A stretch of DNA of 64,000 bases, from NCBI RefSeq assembly GCF_902459525.1, contig NZ_LR699166.1:2120501-2184500 (forward strand), written 5' to 3'. Within the stretch, counting starts at the first letter, position 1, and every line of letters starts with the position of its first letter. Shown piece after piece: positions 33,436-43,548 of the stretch. The notes under the pieces are model-generated. The model had not been told where the DNA came from, did no database searches, and was given only the letters and a program-made list of their open reading frames with translations. This DNA is from Sideroxydans sp. CL21. Its GTDB lineage: Bacteria > Pseudomonadota > Gammaproteobacteria > Burkholderiales > Gallionellaceae. Position numbers and translations under genes: made by a program.

Positions 33436-34407
33436 TCATACAGTCAGAACCGTCGATCCGGTTGTCTTGCGCGCTTCGAGATCGCGGTGCGCCTGCGCCG
33501 TATCCTTCAAGGGATAGCTTTGGTTAATGTTGATCTTCACCTTGCCCGAACTGACCGCATTGAACAGGTCGGCTGAGTTTTCTTCCAGCAGGGCTCTGGT
33601 CGCAATGAAAGTGGCAAGCGTCGGTCTGGTGACCAGCAACGATCCCTTTTGCGACAACAGCGACAGATCGAACGGCGGAACCGCGCCGGACGAGGAACCG
33701 AACAGCACCATGAGGCCGCGCGGTTGCAGGCAGTCGAGCGATTTCATGAAGGTGTCCTTGCCGACCGAGTCGTAGACCACGGGTAATTTCTTCCCGCCGG
33801 TTATCTCAAGCACGCGTGCCTGGAAATCCTCGCGGGTATAAACGATGGTGTGGTGGCAGCCGTTGGCCTTTGCCAGCGCCGCTTTTTCGTCACTGGATAC
33901 GGTGCCGATGACGGTCGCTCCCAGAGCCGAGGCCCACTGGCTGACGATCAAGCCGACACCGCCGGCCGCTGCGTGTATGAGTATCGTGTCGCCCGGACCG
34001 ACCTTGTAGATGTCGCGTATCAGGTAGCGTGCGGTCATGCCCTGCAACATCATGGCCGCCGCAGTGCGGTCGTCGATGTTGCCCGGCAACTTGACCAGCC
34101 GGTCCGCTGCAATAAGTCTTGCCTCGGCATAGGAACCGATCACCGACGCATACGCGACCCTATCCCCCGCTTTCAGGTGCGTGACGCCTTCGCCAACCGC
34201 CTCCACGACACCGGCTCCCTCGGTGCCCAGTATGGCAGGCAACGGTACCGGATAAAGTCCGGTGCGATGATAGACATCGATGTAGTTGAGGCCGACAACG
34301 GTTTGCTTCAACTTGACCTGGCCGGGGGCGGGAGAGCCGACCTCGATCTCTTCCCATTTGAGCACCTCGGGACCGCCGGTTTGATGGATTCGGATCGCGT
34401 GTGGCAT
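33436..34407 (-). CDS. NADPH:quinone oxidoreductase (zinc-free MDR family)
   Basis: This 323-residue protein is a medium-chain dehydrogenase/reductase of the QOR group. It starts with GGPEVLKWEEIEVGSP, has VVGLNYIDVYHRTGLYP and GAGVVEAVGEGV, and the NADPH loop HAAAGGVGLIVSQWA near residue 150. The structural zinc cysteines of alcohol dehydrogenases are missing, as expected. It reduces quinones or other activated carbonyls with NADPH, probably for detoxification. It appears to be monocistronic. Confidence 0.92.
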   Translation of the reverse strand: MPHAIRIHQTGGPEVLKWEEIEVGSPAPGQVKLKQTVVGLNYIDVYHRTGLYPVPLPAILGTEGAGVVEAVGEGVTHLKAGDRVAYASVIGSYAEARLIAADRLVKLPGNIDDRTAAAMMLQGMTARYLIRDIYKVGPGDTILIHAAAGGVGLIVSQWASALGATVIGTVSSDEKAALAKANGCHHTIVYTREDFQARVLEITGGKKLPVVYDSVGKDTFMKSLDCLQPRGLMVLFGSSSGAVPPFDLSLLSQKGSLLVTRPTLATFIATRALLEENSADLFNAVSSGKVKININQSYPLKDTAQAHRDLEARKTTGSTVLTV

Positions 34408-34581
34408 GAATAAATCCCCTCTGAGAATGAAAAAAATAATGTGTCAAATCTTAACATCGAACTGCAGCTTCAATTTATCTTCAGGCTGGCTATTCCACAA
34501 TTAAATTCGTGAAAATCTTCCGGCATCAACCCTTGTGTACGTGCGGATTAGCAACAAGCGAAGAACTCAATCGGTGCTTCC

Positions 34582-35310
34582 TTAACTATTGAAAAAATGG
34601 AATAGAACAGGAATGGCAATGGCACCGACGATGCCATGCATCCCCATCGCCAGACTCGCATAAGCACCCGCTTCGTGATTGATGCTGAATGCGCGGGAAG
34701 TTCCCAATCCGTGCGCGGCAACGCCAATTGGAAAGCCCCTCTGCCACCATGACTTCATGCCCAGCGCATTCAGTACAAACGGCGCCAGGATCGCACCGAG
34801 AATTCCCGTGGCAACTGCAAAGATCGCGGTAAGCGTCGGCGAAGCCCCGATCCGTTCGGCTATTCCCATCGCGATCGGAGCCGTGACGGATTTCGAATAC
34901 ATGGCGCCGACGATGGTTTTATCTGCGCCAAGCAATGTAGCTATGCCGACCGCGCTGAGTATCGAGGCGCCACCGCCGGCGAGCAAAGCCACCATCAGCG
35001 GGAATGAACGCTTTTTCAAGCTGCCCAGACCCCGGTATATCGGTATCGCCAGGGAAACCGTCGCCGAGCCCAGCAGAAAGTGAATGAATTGCGCCCCCTG
35101 AAAATAAGTAGCATAGGGCATGTCGATCACCTGGATGAATGTCGCCACCAGTATCACGGCAATTGCCACCGGATTGGCCAGAGGGCTTTGTTTGCTCTTC
35201 TGATAAACAAAAAGCCCGATCTGGAAGGCCGCCAGCGTGATGAAGAGCGCCAGCAAAGGACTACCGGAAAGATAGACCCAGATTTCTACGATCGAATTTT
35301 TTTCATTCAT
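34582..35310 (-). CDS. lrgB: LrgB/CidB family membrane protein
   Basis: This 242-residue protein has about seven hydrophobic helices and the LrgB signatures SVTAPIAMGIAERIG and FPIGVAAHGLGTSRAF. LrgA/LrgB pairs were described as modulators of murein hydrolase activity and cell death, and plant and some bacterial homologues transport glycolate or pyruvate-like acids, so export or import of a small acid is the alternative role. The start overlaps the lrgA stop by eight bases. Confidence 0.92.
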   Translation of the reverse strand: MNEKNSIVEIWVYLSGSPLLALFITLAAFQIGLFVYQKSKQSPLANPVAIAVILVATFIQVIDMPYATYFQGAQFIHFLLGSATVSLAIPIYRGLGSLKKRSFPLMVALLAGGGASILSAVGIATLLGADKTIVGAMYSKSVTAPIAMGIAERIGASPTLTAIFAVATGILGAILAPFVLNALGMKSWWQRGFPIGVAAHGLGTSRAFSINHEAGAYASLAMGMHGIVGAIAIPVLFHFFNS

Positions 35311-35653
35311 GGGTATCGGTCTTTTTGGTTAGCAGCTTCAAAACAAGCGCACTGCAGGCAATGGTCAGGATGACGCTGACGACCAGTGCGCCGACGATCG
35401 GGACCGCATTGGCCTTGAGTTGCGGCAGGAAAAGAACGACGCCGACAGCCGCCGGAACGAACAGTATGCCCAGATATTTGCTGAATCCGTCGGCGACAAA
35501 AGCCAGCGACTCTCCGATCTTTTTGTTGATGACGAGCCAGATCAACAGCAGGACCAGGCCGATCACCGGCCCTGGCAGCGATGGGAATCCGAACTTCGAC
35601 ACCAGCTCTCCCAGGCTCTGGAAAAACAATATTTGCACCAATCCTGAAATCAT
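35303..35653 (-). CDS. lrgA: LrgA/CidA family membrane protein
   Basis: This 116-residue protein has four hydrophobic helices and the LrgA marks FQSLGELVSKFGFPSLPGPV and GILFVPAAVGVV. It is holin-like in size and topology and is expected to work with LrgB. The ATG at 35653 follows AAGGA within a GGAGGC context; a longer frame reaches 35809 but lacks membrane character. It overlaps lrgB by eight bases, forming a two-gene unit downstream of the molybdenum hydroxylase operon. Confidence 0.9.
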   Translation of the reverse strand: MISGLVQILFFQSLGELVSKFGFPSLPGPVIGLVLLLIWLVINKKIGESLAFVADGFSKYLGILFVPAAVGVVLFLPQLKANAVPIVGALVVSVILTIACSALVLKLLTKKTDTHE

Positions 35654-35715
35654 TTCCTTAATGCCTCCGTTAAAAATCTGCTCAACATGAAACTGTATTC
35701 TGAAGCTCTGTCCGG

Positions 35716-36219
35716 TCAATATTTCCTGACGGCAAATTCCTGATTGGTATATTGCAAGGTGCCCGGACGCTTGATGACGATGAACCCCTGACTCGCGGCC
35801 TCGTGACATTCATTGCATGCCCGGGTCAGGCGATCGAATGACTTCCTGAACTTTACGCTGTCCTTTGCCTTGATCGCACTTTCCAGATCGTTGAGCGGCT
35901 GAGCCGTGAATTTGTCCAGTATGTCTGCAATCGGCGCGTCTTTCTTGAACACGGGATGCTATTTGACCGCATCATCCATTCCTTCCCTGATCTCATCCAG
36001 TTCGTAGCTTGCCAAATCCCAGTTCCCGGATTTGCCGGCAAACCAGAGCTTGGCGTGACGCATCTGCGTCGAACCCATGATTTCGCCCATTCCGGGTACG
36101 TAGTTTTCCTGATGAACTGCGGCCTGCTTTTCCATCGCGACAGGCGCTGTTTCGGTGGCATGTGCACCGAAAGAAATTCCGGCCGCACAAAGACTCATCA
36201 CGATTACATTGCGATTCAT
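35716..36219 (-). pseudogene. Exported c-type cytochrome gene with internal amber stop
   Basis: From the ATG at 36219, preceded by AAAGGA, the frame encodes a signal peptide (ending GAHA) and the start of a small cytochrome (VPGMGEIMGSTQMRHAKLW, YELDEIREGMDDAVK). A TAG at 35961-35959 interrupts it, and the same frame goes on unbroken for 80 codons with FDRLTRACNECHEAA, which holds the only heme site (CNECH). Without read-through the product has no heme. A single base change explains it, for example from TAC or TAT. A sequencing error is possible. It lies 49 bases after the larger cytochrome gene, in the same operon direction. Confidence 0.8.
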
Positions 36220-36273
36220 TAACATCCTTTCATGTGTCGATTGGTGGTTGTCTGAAAATTGTCGAATTGCAGT

Positions 36274-37074
36274 TCAGGGTTTTTCACCGGCCTGCAGCTT
36301 GTTCAGGTATTCGAATAGCCTCCCGGCAAGCGCTTGTCGATCCGGTTCAGTCATACCTGCAGCCATAGCAGGCATTTGGGTACCGGGTTTGATTGAAGTT
36401 GGATCCAGCACCCAGCTATAGAACTTCTTCTCGCCCAGCATTTTCGTCTGCTCGGCCAGATCCAGCGGAGATTTGTTTCCGCCGTAGCCGTTTACACGGT
36501 GACAGCTGAGGCAGTATTTCTCCAGTTCATGCGCCGGCTGGGACATCTCTCCCGAAACGGTATTCTTTTCCAGTGCCCCGGACATCACGATCTCGTTCAC
36601 CTGATAGGGCCAGTAGGTAGCGCCTTCCTCGATCAGATCAGGCTGGCGAATATTGTCCCACACCAGATAATAAGGACCCAGCGATATGCTTTTTGCATCT
36701 GGTGCATGGCTTTTCACATTGAACGCACGCGAGTGTTTTTTCGCGAAGACCAGGTAAGCACGATACTGATCGAAGCGCTCGGTCGGTATATGCGAAACAT
36801 AACCGTCGAGCGCCCTGAATTCTATCTCGCCAGCCGCAGTCTTCCACTGATCGCCCAGTATCGCCCGGAGCACTTTTTCTACGGGATATCCCAGATAAAC
36901 GACATGCGGCTGGCGCTTGCCCTCGATCAATAGCGGCTCGATCACTTCGATCTCCACCGGCGATTCGGCCACCAGCCGTTTCATCTCATCCACCTTGGGC
37001 AACAGAACAGCGCTGGCATGGCCGGACAAAAGCAACAATAGCAAAAACAAGATTCCGTTTATCCTGGTGATCAT
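36274..37074 (-). CDS. Periplasmic c-type cytochrome of the molybdenum hydroxylase cluster
   Basis: This 266-residue protein has a signal peptide (ILFLLLLLLSGHASA), a domain of about 160 residues without a heme site, and a C-terminal class I cytochrome with CLSCHRVNG and a late Met in TQMPAMAAGM. The first domain contains EIEFRALDGYVSHIP and PYYLVWDN, words I associate with the sulfite-oxidase-like fold without its molybdenum site. It probably accepts electrons from the adjacent IorAB-type enzyme in the periplasm. The ATG at 37074 is chosen since the signal peptide starts there. Confidence 0.85.
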   Translation of the reverse strand: MITRINGILFLLLLLLSGHASAVLLPKVDEMKRLVAESPVEIEVIEPLLIEGKRQPHVVYLGYPVEKVLRAILGDQWKTAAGEIEFRALDGYVSHIPTERFDQYRAYLVFAKKHSRAFNVKSHAPDAKSISLGPYYLVWDNIRQPDLIEEGATYWPYQVNEIVMSGALEKNTVSGEMSQPAHELEKYCLSCHRVNGYGGNKSPLDLAEQTKMLGEKKFYSWVLDPTSIKPGTQMPAMAAGMTEPDRQALAGRLFEYLNKLQAGEKP

Positions 37075-37111
37075 GAGCTGGCTCCCAAATATCTGATCCG
37101 ATGAAATGCTT

Positions 37112-37723
37112 TTACAAGCGATGCAGATCGCCCGGGATGTCGACGTCGGCAAAGATGCCATTATCGCCAATTTCTATTTGCACCAGATTTGATTTGTCGC
37201 GTTCCAGCAAATGCCGAGCTCCTGCATCGCCCTGCAGCGCAAGCAACTCATCGCGGTAATGAGAGACAAATCCGACCGGATGTCCGCGCCTGCCCTCATG
37301 CACGGTTGCCGACAGATACGCCCCTGCCAGCAGTGCATCGCGAACTCCGGCAATTGCTGACGACGGTACGGCAGGCATGTCGGCCAGCCCGATCAGCCAG
37401 CCCGCAGCTTCACGGTTCGCTCGCACACCGCAGGCAAGACTGGCGGCCATGCCCTGTGCCGCTTCGTGACATACAAGCCAGCGTATCGACGCCGGCCTGT
37501 TTGCCCCGAGTGCTGCCGCGATCGCGCTGCGAAATGCCTCCGATCCGGGCCTGACGACTACCGTGATTTGCTCGAAGTTTTCCAGCCATGGCAGGAGACT
37601 GTGTGCGGCGAGCGGCAGCGTCACGCCTTGCAGCGTGACCGGATGCAGCAACTTGTCCGAACCGAACCGGCTGGAACCACCCGCCGCCAGAACGACGGCA
37701 GCTATTCCACCCGGATCAGGCAA
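37112..37723 (-). CDS. MocA-like molybdenum cofactor cytidylyltransferase
   Basis: This 203-residue protein is a MobA/MocA-type nucleotidyltransferase. The N-terminal loop is [17 protein letters not shown], with the dinucleotide-binding pattern, and [11 protein letters not shown] holds the metal-binding Asp. Proteins of this kind load CMP onto molybdopterin to make the cytosine dinucleotide cofactor used by xanthine-dehydrogenase-family enzymes. It overlaps the end of the large hydroxylase subunit gene by eight bases, which supports that role. Confidence 0.88.
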   Translation of the reverse strand: MPDPGGIAAVVLAAGGSSRFGSDKLLHPVTLQGVTLPLAAHSLLPWLENFEQITVVVRPGSEAFRSAIAAALGANRPASIRWLVCHEAAQGMAASLACGVRANREAAGWLIGLADMPAVPSSAIAGVRDALLAGAYLSATVHEGRRGHPVGFVSHYRDELLALQGDAGARHLLERDKSNLVQIEIGDNGIFADVDIPGDLHRL

Positions 37724-39887
37724 GGGTTTCCTGATCGAACGGCATGCGGCGCAAACGCTTGCCTGTCAGTGCAAATACGGCATTCGCAACGGCCGGTGCG
37801 ATCGGCGGTGTGCCGGGCTCGCCTATGCCGGTGGGACGCTCGTTGCTCGGAACGATATGAACGTCCACCTGCGGCATTTCGGAATAGCGCAACGGAGCGT
37901 AGCTGTCGAAGTTGGATTGCATCACGCGGCCGTTCTCCAGCGTGATCGCTCCATGCAGGGCGGCAGAGAGTCCGTAGACGATCGCCCCTTCGACCTGTTG
38001 CTGCACGCCGTCCGGATTGACGACCATGCCGCAATCCACCGCAGCCACCACGCGATGCACCTTGATCTTTCCGTTTTCCAGCGACACTTCGGCGATCTCT
38101 GCCACATAGCTTTCGAACGACTGGTGCACCGCCACTCCGTAGGCATGACCGGCAGGCAACTTCCTTTTTCCCCAGCCGGATTTTTCCGCGGCCAGATTCA
38201 ATGCACCTCTGTAGCGGGATGCGGCAGGCAGGATCTCGAGCCGGTAGGCTACCGGGTCCTTGCCGGCAAGATGCGCCAGTTCGTCGATCATGGTTTCCAC
38301 CACGAACGCGGTATGCGAGTGGCCGACCGAGCGCCACCACTGAACCGGCACCACATTCCTGGTGCTGTGCAGTTCGACCTGCAGGTTGGGGATCATGTAT
38401 GGCAGGGTCGATGCGCCCTCGACTGAAGTGGCATCGATGCCGTTCTTGGTCATGAATGATTCGAACATGGTATCTGCAGTGATGGACTGCCCGACGATGG
38501 TATGTTTCCAGGCCAGCGGCTTTCCGTCCTCTGCGATTGCCGCTTCGATATGATCGGCCCACATCGGCCGGTAGTAGCCTCCGCGCATGTCGTCCTCGCG
38601 CGCCCATACCACCTTGATCGGCTTGCCGATCACCTTGGCAACCTGCACGGCTTCCTGGACAAAGTCGGACCGGGGATTGGCGCGTCGGCCGAACCCCCCG
38701 CCCAGGTACATGGTATGTATCTCAACCTGCTCCGGCTTGAGTCCGGCTGTCGCTGCCGCCATGCCCCTATCCATGGTCTGCGCCTGTGTGCCGGTCCAGA
38801 TGGTGCAGTGATCCGGCGTCAGGTCCACCACCACATTGAGCGGCTCCATCGTGGCGTGCGCCAGATAGGGTACTTCGTATTCGGCGCTGACGGATTTATG
38901 CGCTTCCTTGAAACCTTGCGCGGTATCGCCGTCCTTGCGTGCAACTGTGCCGGGCTGTTTCGCGAACTCAAGGTATTCCGTGCGCATCTTCGGCGTGGAA
39001 AGTGCCGCACCGGGACCTTCGTCCCATTCGATCTCCAGCAGGTCGCGTGCCGTTTTGGCAGGCCAGAAACCGGTGGCAGCCACAGCGATGCCGCTGGGCA
39101 CCTGGTAGATCCCCTGCACGCCGGGCAGCTTGGCGGCCTCGGTCGCATCGTATCGTTTCACCTTGCCGCCGAACACGGGGCTGCGTGCGATCAATACCGT
39201 CAACATGCCCGGCAGATAGACATCGAGGCCGAACTGTGCGCTGCCGTTTATCTTGACCGGTGTATCGATGCGTTTGACCGGCTTGCCGATCAGCTTGAAA
39301 TCCTTGGGCGACTTGAGCTCGACACTATCCGGGAGCGGCAGTTTGGCTGCTGCGTCTGCCAGCTCGCCGTAACTCGATCTCTTGCCGCTCCTGGTATGGA
39401 TCACCTGGCTGTTCTCGGCATGGCATTCGCTTTCAGGTACCCCCCATTGCAGGGCCGCCGCGCGAACCAGCATGATCCTGCCGCTGGCGCCGACCCGGCG
39501 CAGTTGCTCCCATGACGAAGGAACACTGGAACTGCCACCCGTCAGTTGCATGCCGAAGCCCGTGTGGTTATATACGGCGGCCACGGGTGCCGACTCGATG
39601 CGTATGCGGCTCCAGTCGGCTTCCAGTTCTTCCGCGATCAGCATCGGCAACGAGGTATAGACACCCTGCCCCATCTCGGATTTGTTGACGACGATCGTGA
39701 TGCTGTTGTCCGCAGCGATGCGGATGAAAGCATTGGGCGGGAAGACCGCTTTGGGTTGCGCTTCGGCGGCGTAGGCACGGCCGCCTTTCACGGGCAGGTA
39801 GAAACTGATCACCAGTCCGCCCATCAATAAAGCGCCATCCTTGAGGAATGCGCGGCGGGAGGAATCTTGCAGGGTCGTGTTTTTCAT
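37716..39887 (-). CDS. Molybdopterin-binding hydroxylase large subunit (IorB-like)
   Basis: This 723-residue protein is the molybdenum subunit of a xanthine-dehydrogenase-family enzyme of the isoquinoline 1-oxidoreductase type. A twin-arginine signal ([10 protein letters not shown]) and hydrophobic helix show export to the periplasm as a folded enzyme. Cofactor segments include [49 protein letters not shown], and [17 protein letters not shown] with the catalytic glutamate. The substrate is unknown; N-heterocycles or aldehydes are family precedents. The ATG at 39887 overlaps the small-subunit stop by four bases. Confidence 0.92.
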   Translation of the reverse strand: MKNTTLQDSSRRAFLKDGALLMGGLVISFYLPVKGGRAYAAEAQPKAVFPPNAFIRIAADNSITIVVNKSEMGQGVYTSLPMLIAEELEADWSRIRIESAPVAAVYNHTGFGMQLTGGSSSVPSSWEQLRRVGASGRIMLVRAAALQWGVPESECHAENSQVIHTRSGKRSSYGELADAAAKLPLPDSVELKSPKDFKLIGKPVKRIDTPVKINGSAQFGLDVYLPGMLTVLIARSPVFGGKVKRYDATEAAKLPGVQGIYQVPSGIAVAATGFWPAKTARDLLEIEWDEGPGAALSTPKMRTEYLEFAKQPGTVARKDGDTAQGFKEAHKSVSAEYEVPYLAHATMEPLNVVVDLTPDHCTIWTGTQAQTMDRGMAAATAGLKPEQVEIHTMYLGGGFGRRANPRSDFVQEAVQVAKVIGKPIKVVWAREDDMRGGYYRPMWADHIEAAIAEDGKPLAWKHTIVGQSITADTMFESFMTKNGIDATSVEGASTLPYMIPNLQVELHSTRNVVPVQWWRSVGHSHTAFVVETMIDELAHLAGKDPVAYRLEILPAASRYRGALNLAAEKSGWGKRKLPAGHAYGVAVHQSFESYVAEIAEVSLENGKIKVHRVVAAVDCGMVVNPDGVQQQVEGAIVYGLSAALHGAITLENGRVMQSNFDSYAPLRYSEMPQVDVHIVPSNERPTGIGEPGTPPIAPAVANAVFALTGKRLRRMPFDQETLA

Positions 39888-40351
39888 TTGGCCGCTCCCA
39901 GTTGTTCGGACGCTTTCTGGATCGCCGAGCGGATACGGTTGTAGGTCCCGCAACGGCACAGGTTGCCCTCCATCGCAGCGGTTATCTGCGATTCGCTCGG
40001 GTGCGGATTGTCCTTGAGCAAGGCGGTGGCCGACATGATCTGCCCGGACTGGCAGTATCCGCATTGGGGCACATCCACCTCCAGCCAGGCAGCCTGCACG
40101 GCTTTGCCCAGCGTGGTCTCGGCCAGCCCCTCGATCGTGGTGATGTGCTTCCCGTTTGCCGTGGAAACCGGTGTCACGCAGGAGCGGATCGCCTTGCCAT
40201 CGAGATGCACGGTGCAGGCACCGCACTGCGAGATGCCGCAGCCATATTTGGTCCCTGTCATATGCAGGTGGTCGCGCAGCACCCATAGCAATGGCGTACC
40301 GGGGTCCACATCGACCTTGGTGGCCTTGCCGTTGAGGTTGAAAGAAATCAT
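39884..40351 (-). CDS. (2Fe-2S) small subunit of the hydroxylase (IorA-like)
   Basis: This 155-residue protein carries two [2Fe-2S] clusters. The plant-ferredoxin-type site is [17 protein letters not shown] with a later Cys, and the second is [12 protein letters not shown] plus [12 protein letters not shown]. It passes electrons from the molybdenum subunit onward. The start at 40351 is supported by AGGAGA at seven bases and by an ATGA overlap with the xdhC stop; an in-frame ATG at 40357 sits too near the ribosome site. No export signal is present, so it would travel with its Tat-bearing partner. Confidence 0.93.
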   Translation of the reverse strand: MISFNLNGKATKVDVDPGTPLLWVLRDHLHMTGTKYGCGISQCGACTVHLDGKAIRSCVTPVSTANGKHITTIEGLAETTLGKAVQAAWLEVDVPQCGYCQSGQIMSATALLKDNPHPSESQITAAMEGNLCRCGTYNRIRSAIQKASEQLGAAK

Positions 40352-41337
40352 GAGCATATCTCCTGGTTGTTGGATTGACTGACTTGATTGGATTCGGTCT
40401 TCCGGTTTCTGATGGAGATCATGTGCGCCAGTATGGACACTGCGATCTCCGGTGGTGTGCGACTGCTGATGGGAAGACCCACGGGCCCGTGCAGGCGTGC
40501 GATCTCTTCCTGGCTGAGGTCGAACAATGCCAGCCTCTCGCGCCGCTTCGCATTGTTTACCTTCGAGCCCAGTGCACCGATGTAGAACGCCGGCGTCTTG
40601 AGCGCTTCGAGCAGTGCCATGTCATCCATCTTGGGGTCGTGCGAGAGGGCCACGATGGCCGTGCATGCATCCACCTGGAAAGCCAGCACCGCATCGTCCG
40701 GCATCTCGCTCAGCAGAACCGTGTCCGGCACATTCCAGGTCTGGCGCATCTCATCGCCCGGGTCGCAGACAGTGACATGGTAATCGAGCGCCTGGGCCAT
40801 GCGCGCGAGATAGCCGGATGTCTGGCCGGCGCCGATGATCAGCAATCGCCAGCGCGGACCGTGCACGGTTGTCAGCCTTGCACCGTCGAAACTGAACGCG
40901 TCGGCACGGCTGGCGTCGTTCAACAGTATCTGCATGGATTCAAGATGCAGGGTGCGGCTGATCAGCCGATGCGCCTGAACCGACAGCAGCACCCGCTCGA
41001 TCCAGTCCGGATCGCGTACCGGTTCGATGACGAGGCGCAGTGCCCCGCCGCAGGGCAGTCCGAAGTTCCGGGCTTCTTCCTGCGTGACGCCATACGTCAC
41101 CACTTCGCAACAATCAGTCTTCAACTGTCCTTGCAGCGCCCGCCTGACGAGGTCGTCCTCGATGCATCCACCCGATACCGAACCCACAGCAAGGCCGTCG
41201 CCACGCAGGGCCAGCATGGCTCCCCGGGGTCGCGGGCTGGAACCAAAAGTCTCCACCACCGTCACCAGCCACAACGGAAACTTTTCTGCTTGCCACTCTT
41301 GCAGGGTTTTCAGGACCGAAAGATCTACGCTATCCAT
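40348..41337 (-). CDS. xdhC: XdhC/CoxI family molybdenum enzyme maturation factor
   Basis: This 329-residue protein has the XdhC N-terminal motif [18 protein letters not shown] near residue 60 and a C-terminal NAD-type loop, [20 protein letters not shown]. XdhC proteins bind the molybdenum cofactor, protect it and insert it, after sulfuration, into xanthine-dehydrogenase-type enzymes. The ATG at 41337 follows GGAGG. It is the first gene of the operon xdhC-iorA-iorB-mocA-cytochrome and overlaps the next gene by four bases. Confidence 0.92.
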   Translation of the reverse strand: MDSVDLSVLKTLQEWQAEKFPLWLVTVVETFGSSPRPRGAMLALRGDGLAVGSVSGGCIEDDLVRRALQGQLKTDCCEVVTYGVTQEEARNFGLPCGGALRLVIEPVRDPDWIERVLLSVQAHRLISRTLHLESMQILLNDASRADAFSFDGARLTTVHGPRWRLLIIGAGQTSGYLARMAQALDYHVTVCDPGDEMRQTWNVPDTVLLSEMPDDAVLAFQVDACTAIVALSHDPKMDDMALLEALKTPAFYIGALGSKVNNAKRRERLALFDLSQEEIARLHGPVGLPISSRTPPEIAVSILAHMISIRNRKTESNQVSQSNNQEICS

Positions 41338-41481
41338 GAAGCCTCCTCGTTTCGAAAATTCAGCGGGTGTTTGCCAAGGCCGTAGATGAAATTGATCGTG
41401 CGACGAGTTCTCCGATGTCGAACATGATGGAGCGCTCCTGCGGAGAAACATTTCTTGTTGCTGCCCTCAAAACGCGCGTCA

Positions 41482-41510
41482 ATCATCAAACTGTTGATTG
41501 ATTTTGTCAA
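41482..41510 (-). promoter_or_regulatory. Candidate sigma-70 promoter for the xdhC operon
   Basis: On the minus strand TTGACA (41510-41505) is followed after 17 bases by GATGAT (41487-41482), a fair -35 and a weak -10. This would give a leader of about 135 bases before xdhC. An imperfect palindrome, TGTTGA-N9-TCAACA, overlaps the -35 and spacer and could be an operator. Confidence 0.35.
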
Positions 41511-41555
41511 CAATGCGCGATTCACGATCGTGTAGTTCATTCAACATCTGCACCT

Positions 41556-41816
41556 TTACTTCAATAGCGGATGATCCTTGGGCAGTTGTTTTGAGTACCA
41601 GATGGCCAGTTTGTGCCGCATCGTCATTTCAGCCACCTGGTCTTCCGGCAAGGGCTGGATAACCTTGTCGTGGACCAATAGCCTGTAGATATATAAAAGT
41701 TTTTCGCTTGCCGAGTCATGCGGTTCGAACTCGACCACGCCGCGCCCTTCGGCATACTTCACCCCGGCATGAAACGCTTCCTTGAACAAGGCTGCTTCAT
41801 TTTTCAGCTTCTTCAT
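41556..41816 (-). CDS. Small DUF5062-like protein
   Basis: This 86-residue soluble protein starts MKKLKNEAALFKEAFHAGV and contains FEPHDSASEKLLYIYRLLVH and MRHKLAIWYSKQLPKDHPLL. It resembles, from memory, a small proteobacterial family listed as DUF5062 with no known role. There is no signal peptide, metal motif or membrane segment. Mostly helical composition suggests a small helical protein. It stands between the xdhC operon and the TMEM175-type gene, 67 bases from the latter on the same strand. Confidence 0.75.
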   Translation of the reverse strand: MKKLKNEAALFKEAFHAGVKYAEGRGVVEFEPHDSASEKLLYIYRLLVHDKVIQPLPEDQVAEMTMRHKLAIWYSKQLPKDHPLLK

Positions 41817-41883
41817 GGCACCTCCGGATAACTACACAAGGAATCATGGCTGCATTGACGCGGGAACAAAATCATCCATACCG

Positions 41884-42462
41884 CTATTCTTCCAATACCC
41901 GTTCGATACGCCGGTCCGGCACCAGCCAGATGATGGCGACCAGCAGATACAACCCGTCAGCAAGCCATTGGTACCAGAAGGCGGACGGAATGGCGACGGC
42001 ATACAGGACTTGCGATAGCTTGCCCTTCCAGTCACGTTCCACCGCTTTGGCCAGCAGGGAATCCTTGCCGCCTTCGGCCAGAATGATGCATTTCTGCAAG
42101 ATCATGTAGGACAGCGCCGCCATGAACAGCACCACCCCGTACAAGGCGGTAGGCAGCGCCGAAAAATGATTCTCCCCCATCCATCCCGTCACGAAAGGCA
42201 CCAGCGACAACCAGAACAGCAGATGCAGATTGGCCCACAGGATGCTGCCGTTCACGTGCTGCAGCGTGTGCAACATGTGGTGATGGTTGTTCCAGTAAAT
42301 GCCAATGTAAACAAAGCTGAGAACATAACTCAAGAAGACGGGTAGCAAGGGTTGCAAGGCCTGCCAGTCGGAGCCGTGCGGCACTTTCATCTCCAGCACC
42401 ATGATGGTGATGATGACGGCAAGCACGCCGTCGCTGAATGCTTCCAGACGAGTCTTTCCCAT
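41884..42462 (-). CDS. TMEM175-family potassium channel-like membrane protein
   Basis: This 192-residue protein begins with the family signature RLEAFSDGVLAVIITIMVLE, in which FSDG and the following hydrophobic helix line the pore in TMEM175 channels. About five to six helices follow, including SYVLSFVYIGIYWNNHHHML. Prokaryotic members (formerly DUF1211) form potassium-permeable channels. It begins nine bases after the CDF exporter gene and is probably co-transcribed with it. Confidence 0.88.
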   Translation of the reverse strand: MGKTRLEAFSDGVLAVIITIMVLEMKVPHGSDWQALQPLLPVFLSYVLSFVYIGIYWNNHHHMLHTLQHVNGSILWANLHLLFWLSLVPFVTGWMGENHFSALPTALYGVVLFMAALSYMILQKCIILAEGGKDSLLAKAVERDWKGKLSQVLYAVAIPSAFWYQWLADGLYLLVAIIWLVPDRRIERVLEE

Positions 42463-42471
42463 TTTTCCGCC

Positions 42472-43434
42472 TCAATGAATATGCGTCGATGCCGTCTCCG
42501 TCGGGTGCAGCACACAGACATGGTCCGTCGTTCCCAGTTCGACCTGCAGCGTGCTGTGGTGGATGGAGTATCTTTCCCTGAGCGTGCATATGATGTCGTC
42601 CATGAAAACGTCGCCCGGATAACCTCCCGGCATCACCAGGTGGACGGTCAGCGCGCTCTCTGTTGTGCTCATGCCCCAGATGTGCAGATCGTGGATGTCG
42701 GCGACCCCGGGGCACTGGCGCAAGTAATCTTCCAGCGCCGCTGCATCGATGTGCGCGGGGACCGCGTTCAACGCCAGTTGCAGCGACTCGCGCAGCAGCC
42801 CCCAGGTGCCGATCACGATCACTGCCACGATCGCCAGGCTGACCGCCGGATCAAGCCAGTACCAGCCGGTATACAGCATCACCACGCCTGCGACAGCAAC
42901 GCCAAGCGAGACGACCGCATCGGCCATCATGTGCAAATAGGCCCCGCGCACGTTCAGGTCGCCCTTGCTGCCCTTGACAAACAACCATGCCGAAATGCCG
43001 TTAATGCCGATGCCGACAACTGCCACCAGCGAGACCGTCAGCCCTGCAACGACATGGGGCTCCGAAAAGCGCTGTATGGCCTCCCACGCGATTCCCCCGC
43101 ACGCCACCATCAGGAACATGGCATTGGTCAGCGCCGCCAGGATCGACGTGCTGCGCAGCCCGTAGGTAAAGCGTCCGCTCGGCGTCTTGCGTGCTAGGAT
43201 CGCCGCCCCCAACGACAGCAGCAAGCCCAGCACATCGGAGAGATTGTGGCCGGCATCGGCCATGAGCGCGGTCGAATGGGCAATGATGCCGTAGGCGAAC
43301 TCGACTGCCACAAAGGCGGTATTCAGGGCAATCGCGATCACGAAAGCACGGCCATGATTGTTCGGATCGCCATGATGGTGGTGATGTCCTTCATGCGAGT
43401 GTCCGCTGTGGTCGTGAGTATGGTTGTGTGACAT
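42472..43434 (-). CDS. Cation diffusion facilitator (CzcD/ZitB-like)
   Basis: This 320-residue protein is a CDF-family divalent metal exporter. The N-terminus is a His-rich chain (HTHDHSGHSHEGHHHHHGD). Six helices follow with the metal-site motifs STALMADAGHNLSDVLGL and HMMADAVVSLGVA, each carrying the HD/HxxxD pair of zinc-site residues. The C-terminal cytoplasmic domain is present (ADIHDLHIWGMST). Zinc is the most likely substrate, with cadmium or cobalt possible. It is followed nine bases on by the TMEM175-type gene. Confidence 0.93.
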   Translation of the reverse strand: MSHNHTHDHSGHSHEGHHHHHGDPNNHGRAFVIAIALNTAFVAVEFAYGIIAHSTALMADAGHNLSDVLGLLLSLGAAILARKTPSGRFTYGLRSTSILAALTNAMFLMVACGGIAWEAIQRFSEPHVVAGLTVSLVAVVGIGINGISAWLFVKGSKGDLNVRGAYLHMMADAVVSLGVAVAGVVMLYTGWYWLDPAVSLAIVAVIVIGTWGLLRESLQLALNAVPAHIDAAALEDYLRQCPGVADIHDLHIWGMSTTESALTVHLVMPGGYPGDVFMDDIICTLRERYSIHHSTLQVELGTTDHVCVLHPTETASTHIH

Positions 43435-43548
43435 TAAACCGCTTTCTTGTGATGTTTGATTGAAATGCGATGGTGCAAATCAATGACTGGTTTCAGATTC
43501 GATTATTCCCGGAACAGCGTACCGCGTTCAGGAACTTGCAACAACTGA

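Noticed and set aside
41338-41555. Possible small gene or molybdenum cofactor riboswitch in the leader of xdhC
   Set aside because: The open frames there show no conserved composition, and I could not recognise the conserved parts of the Moco RNA motif.
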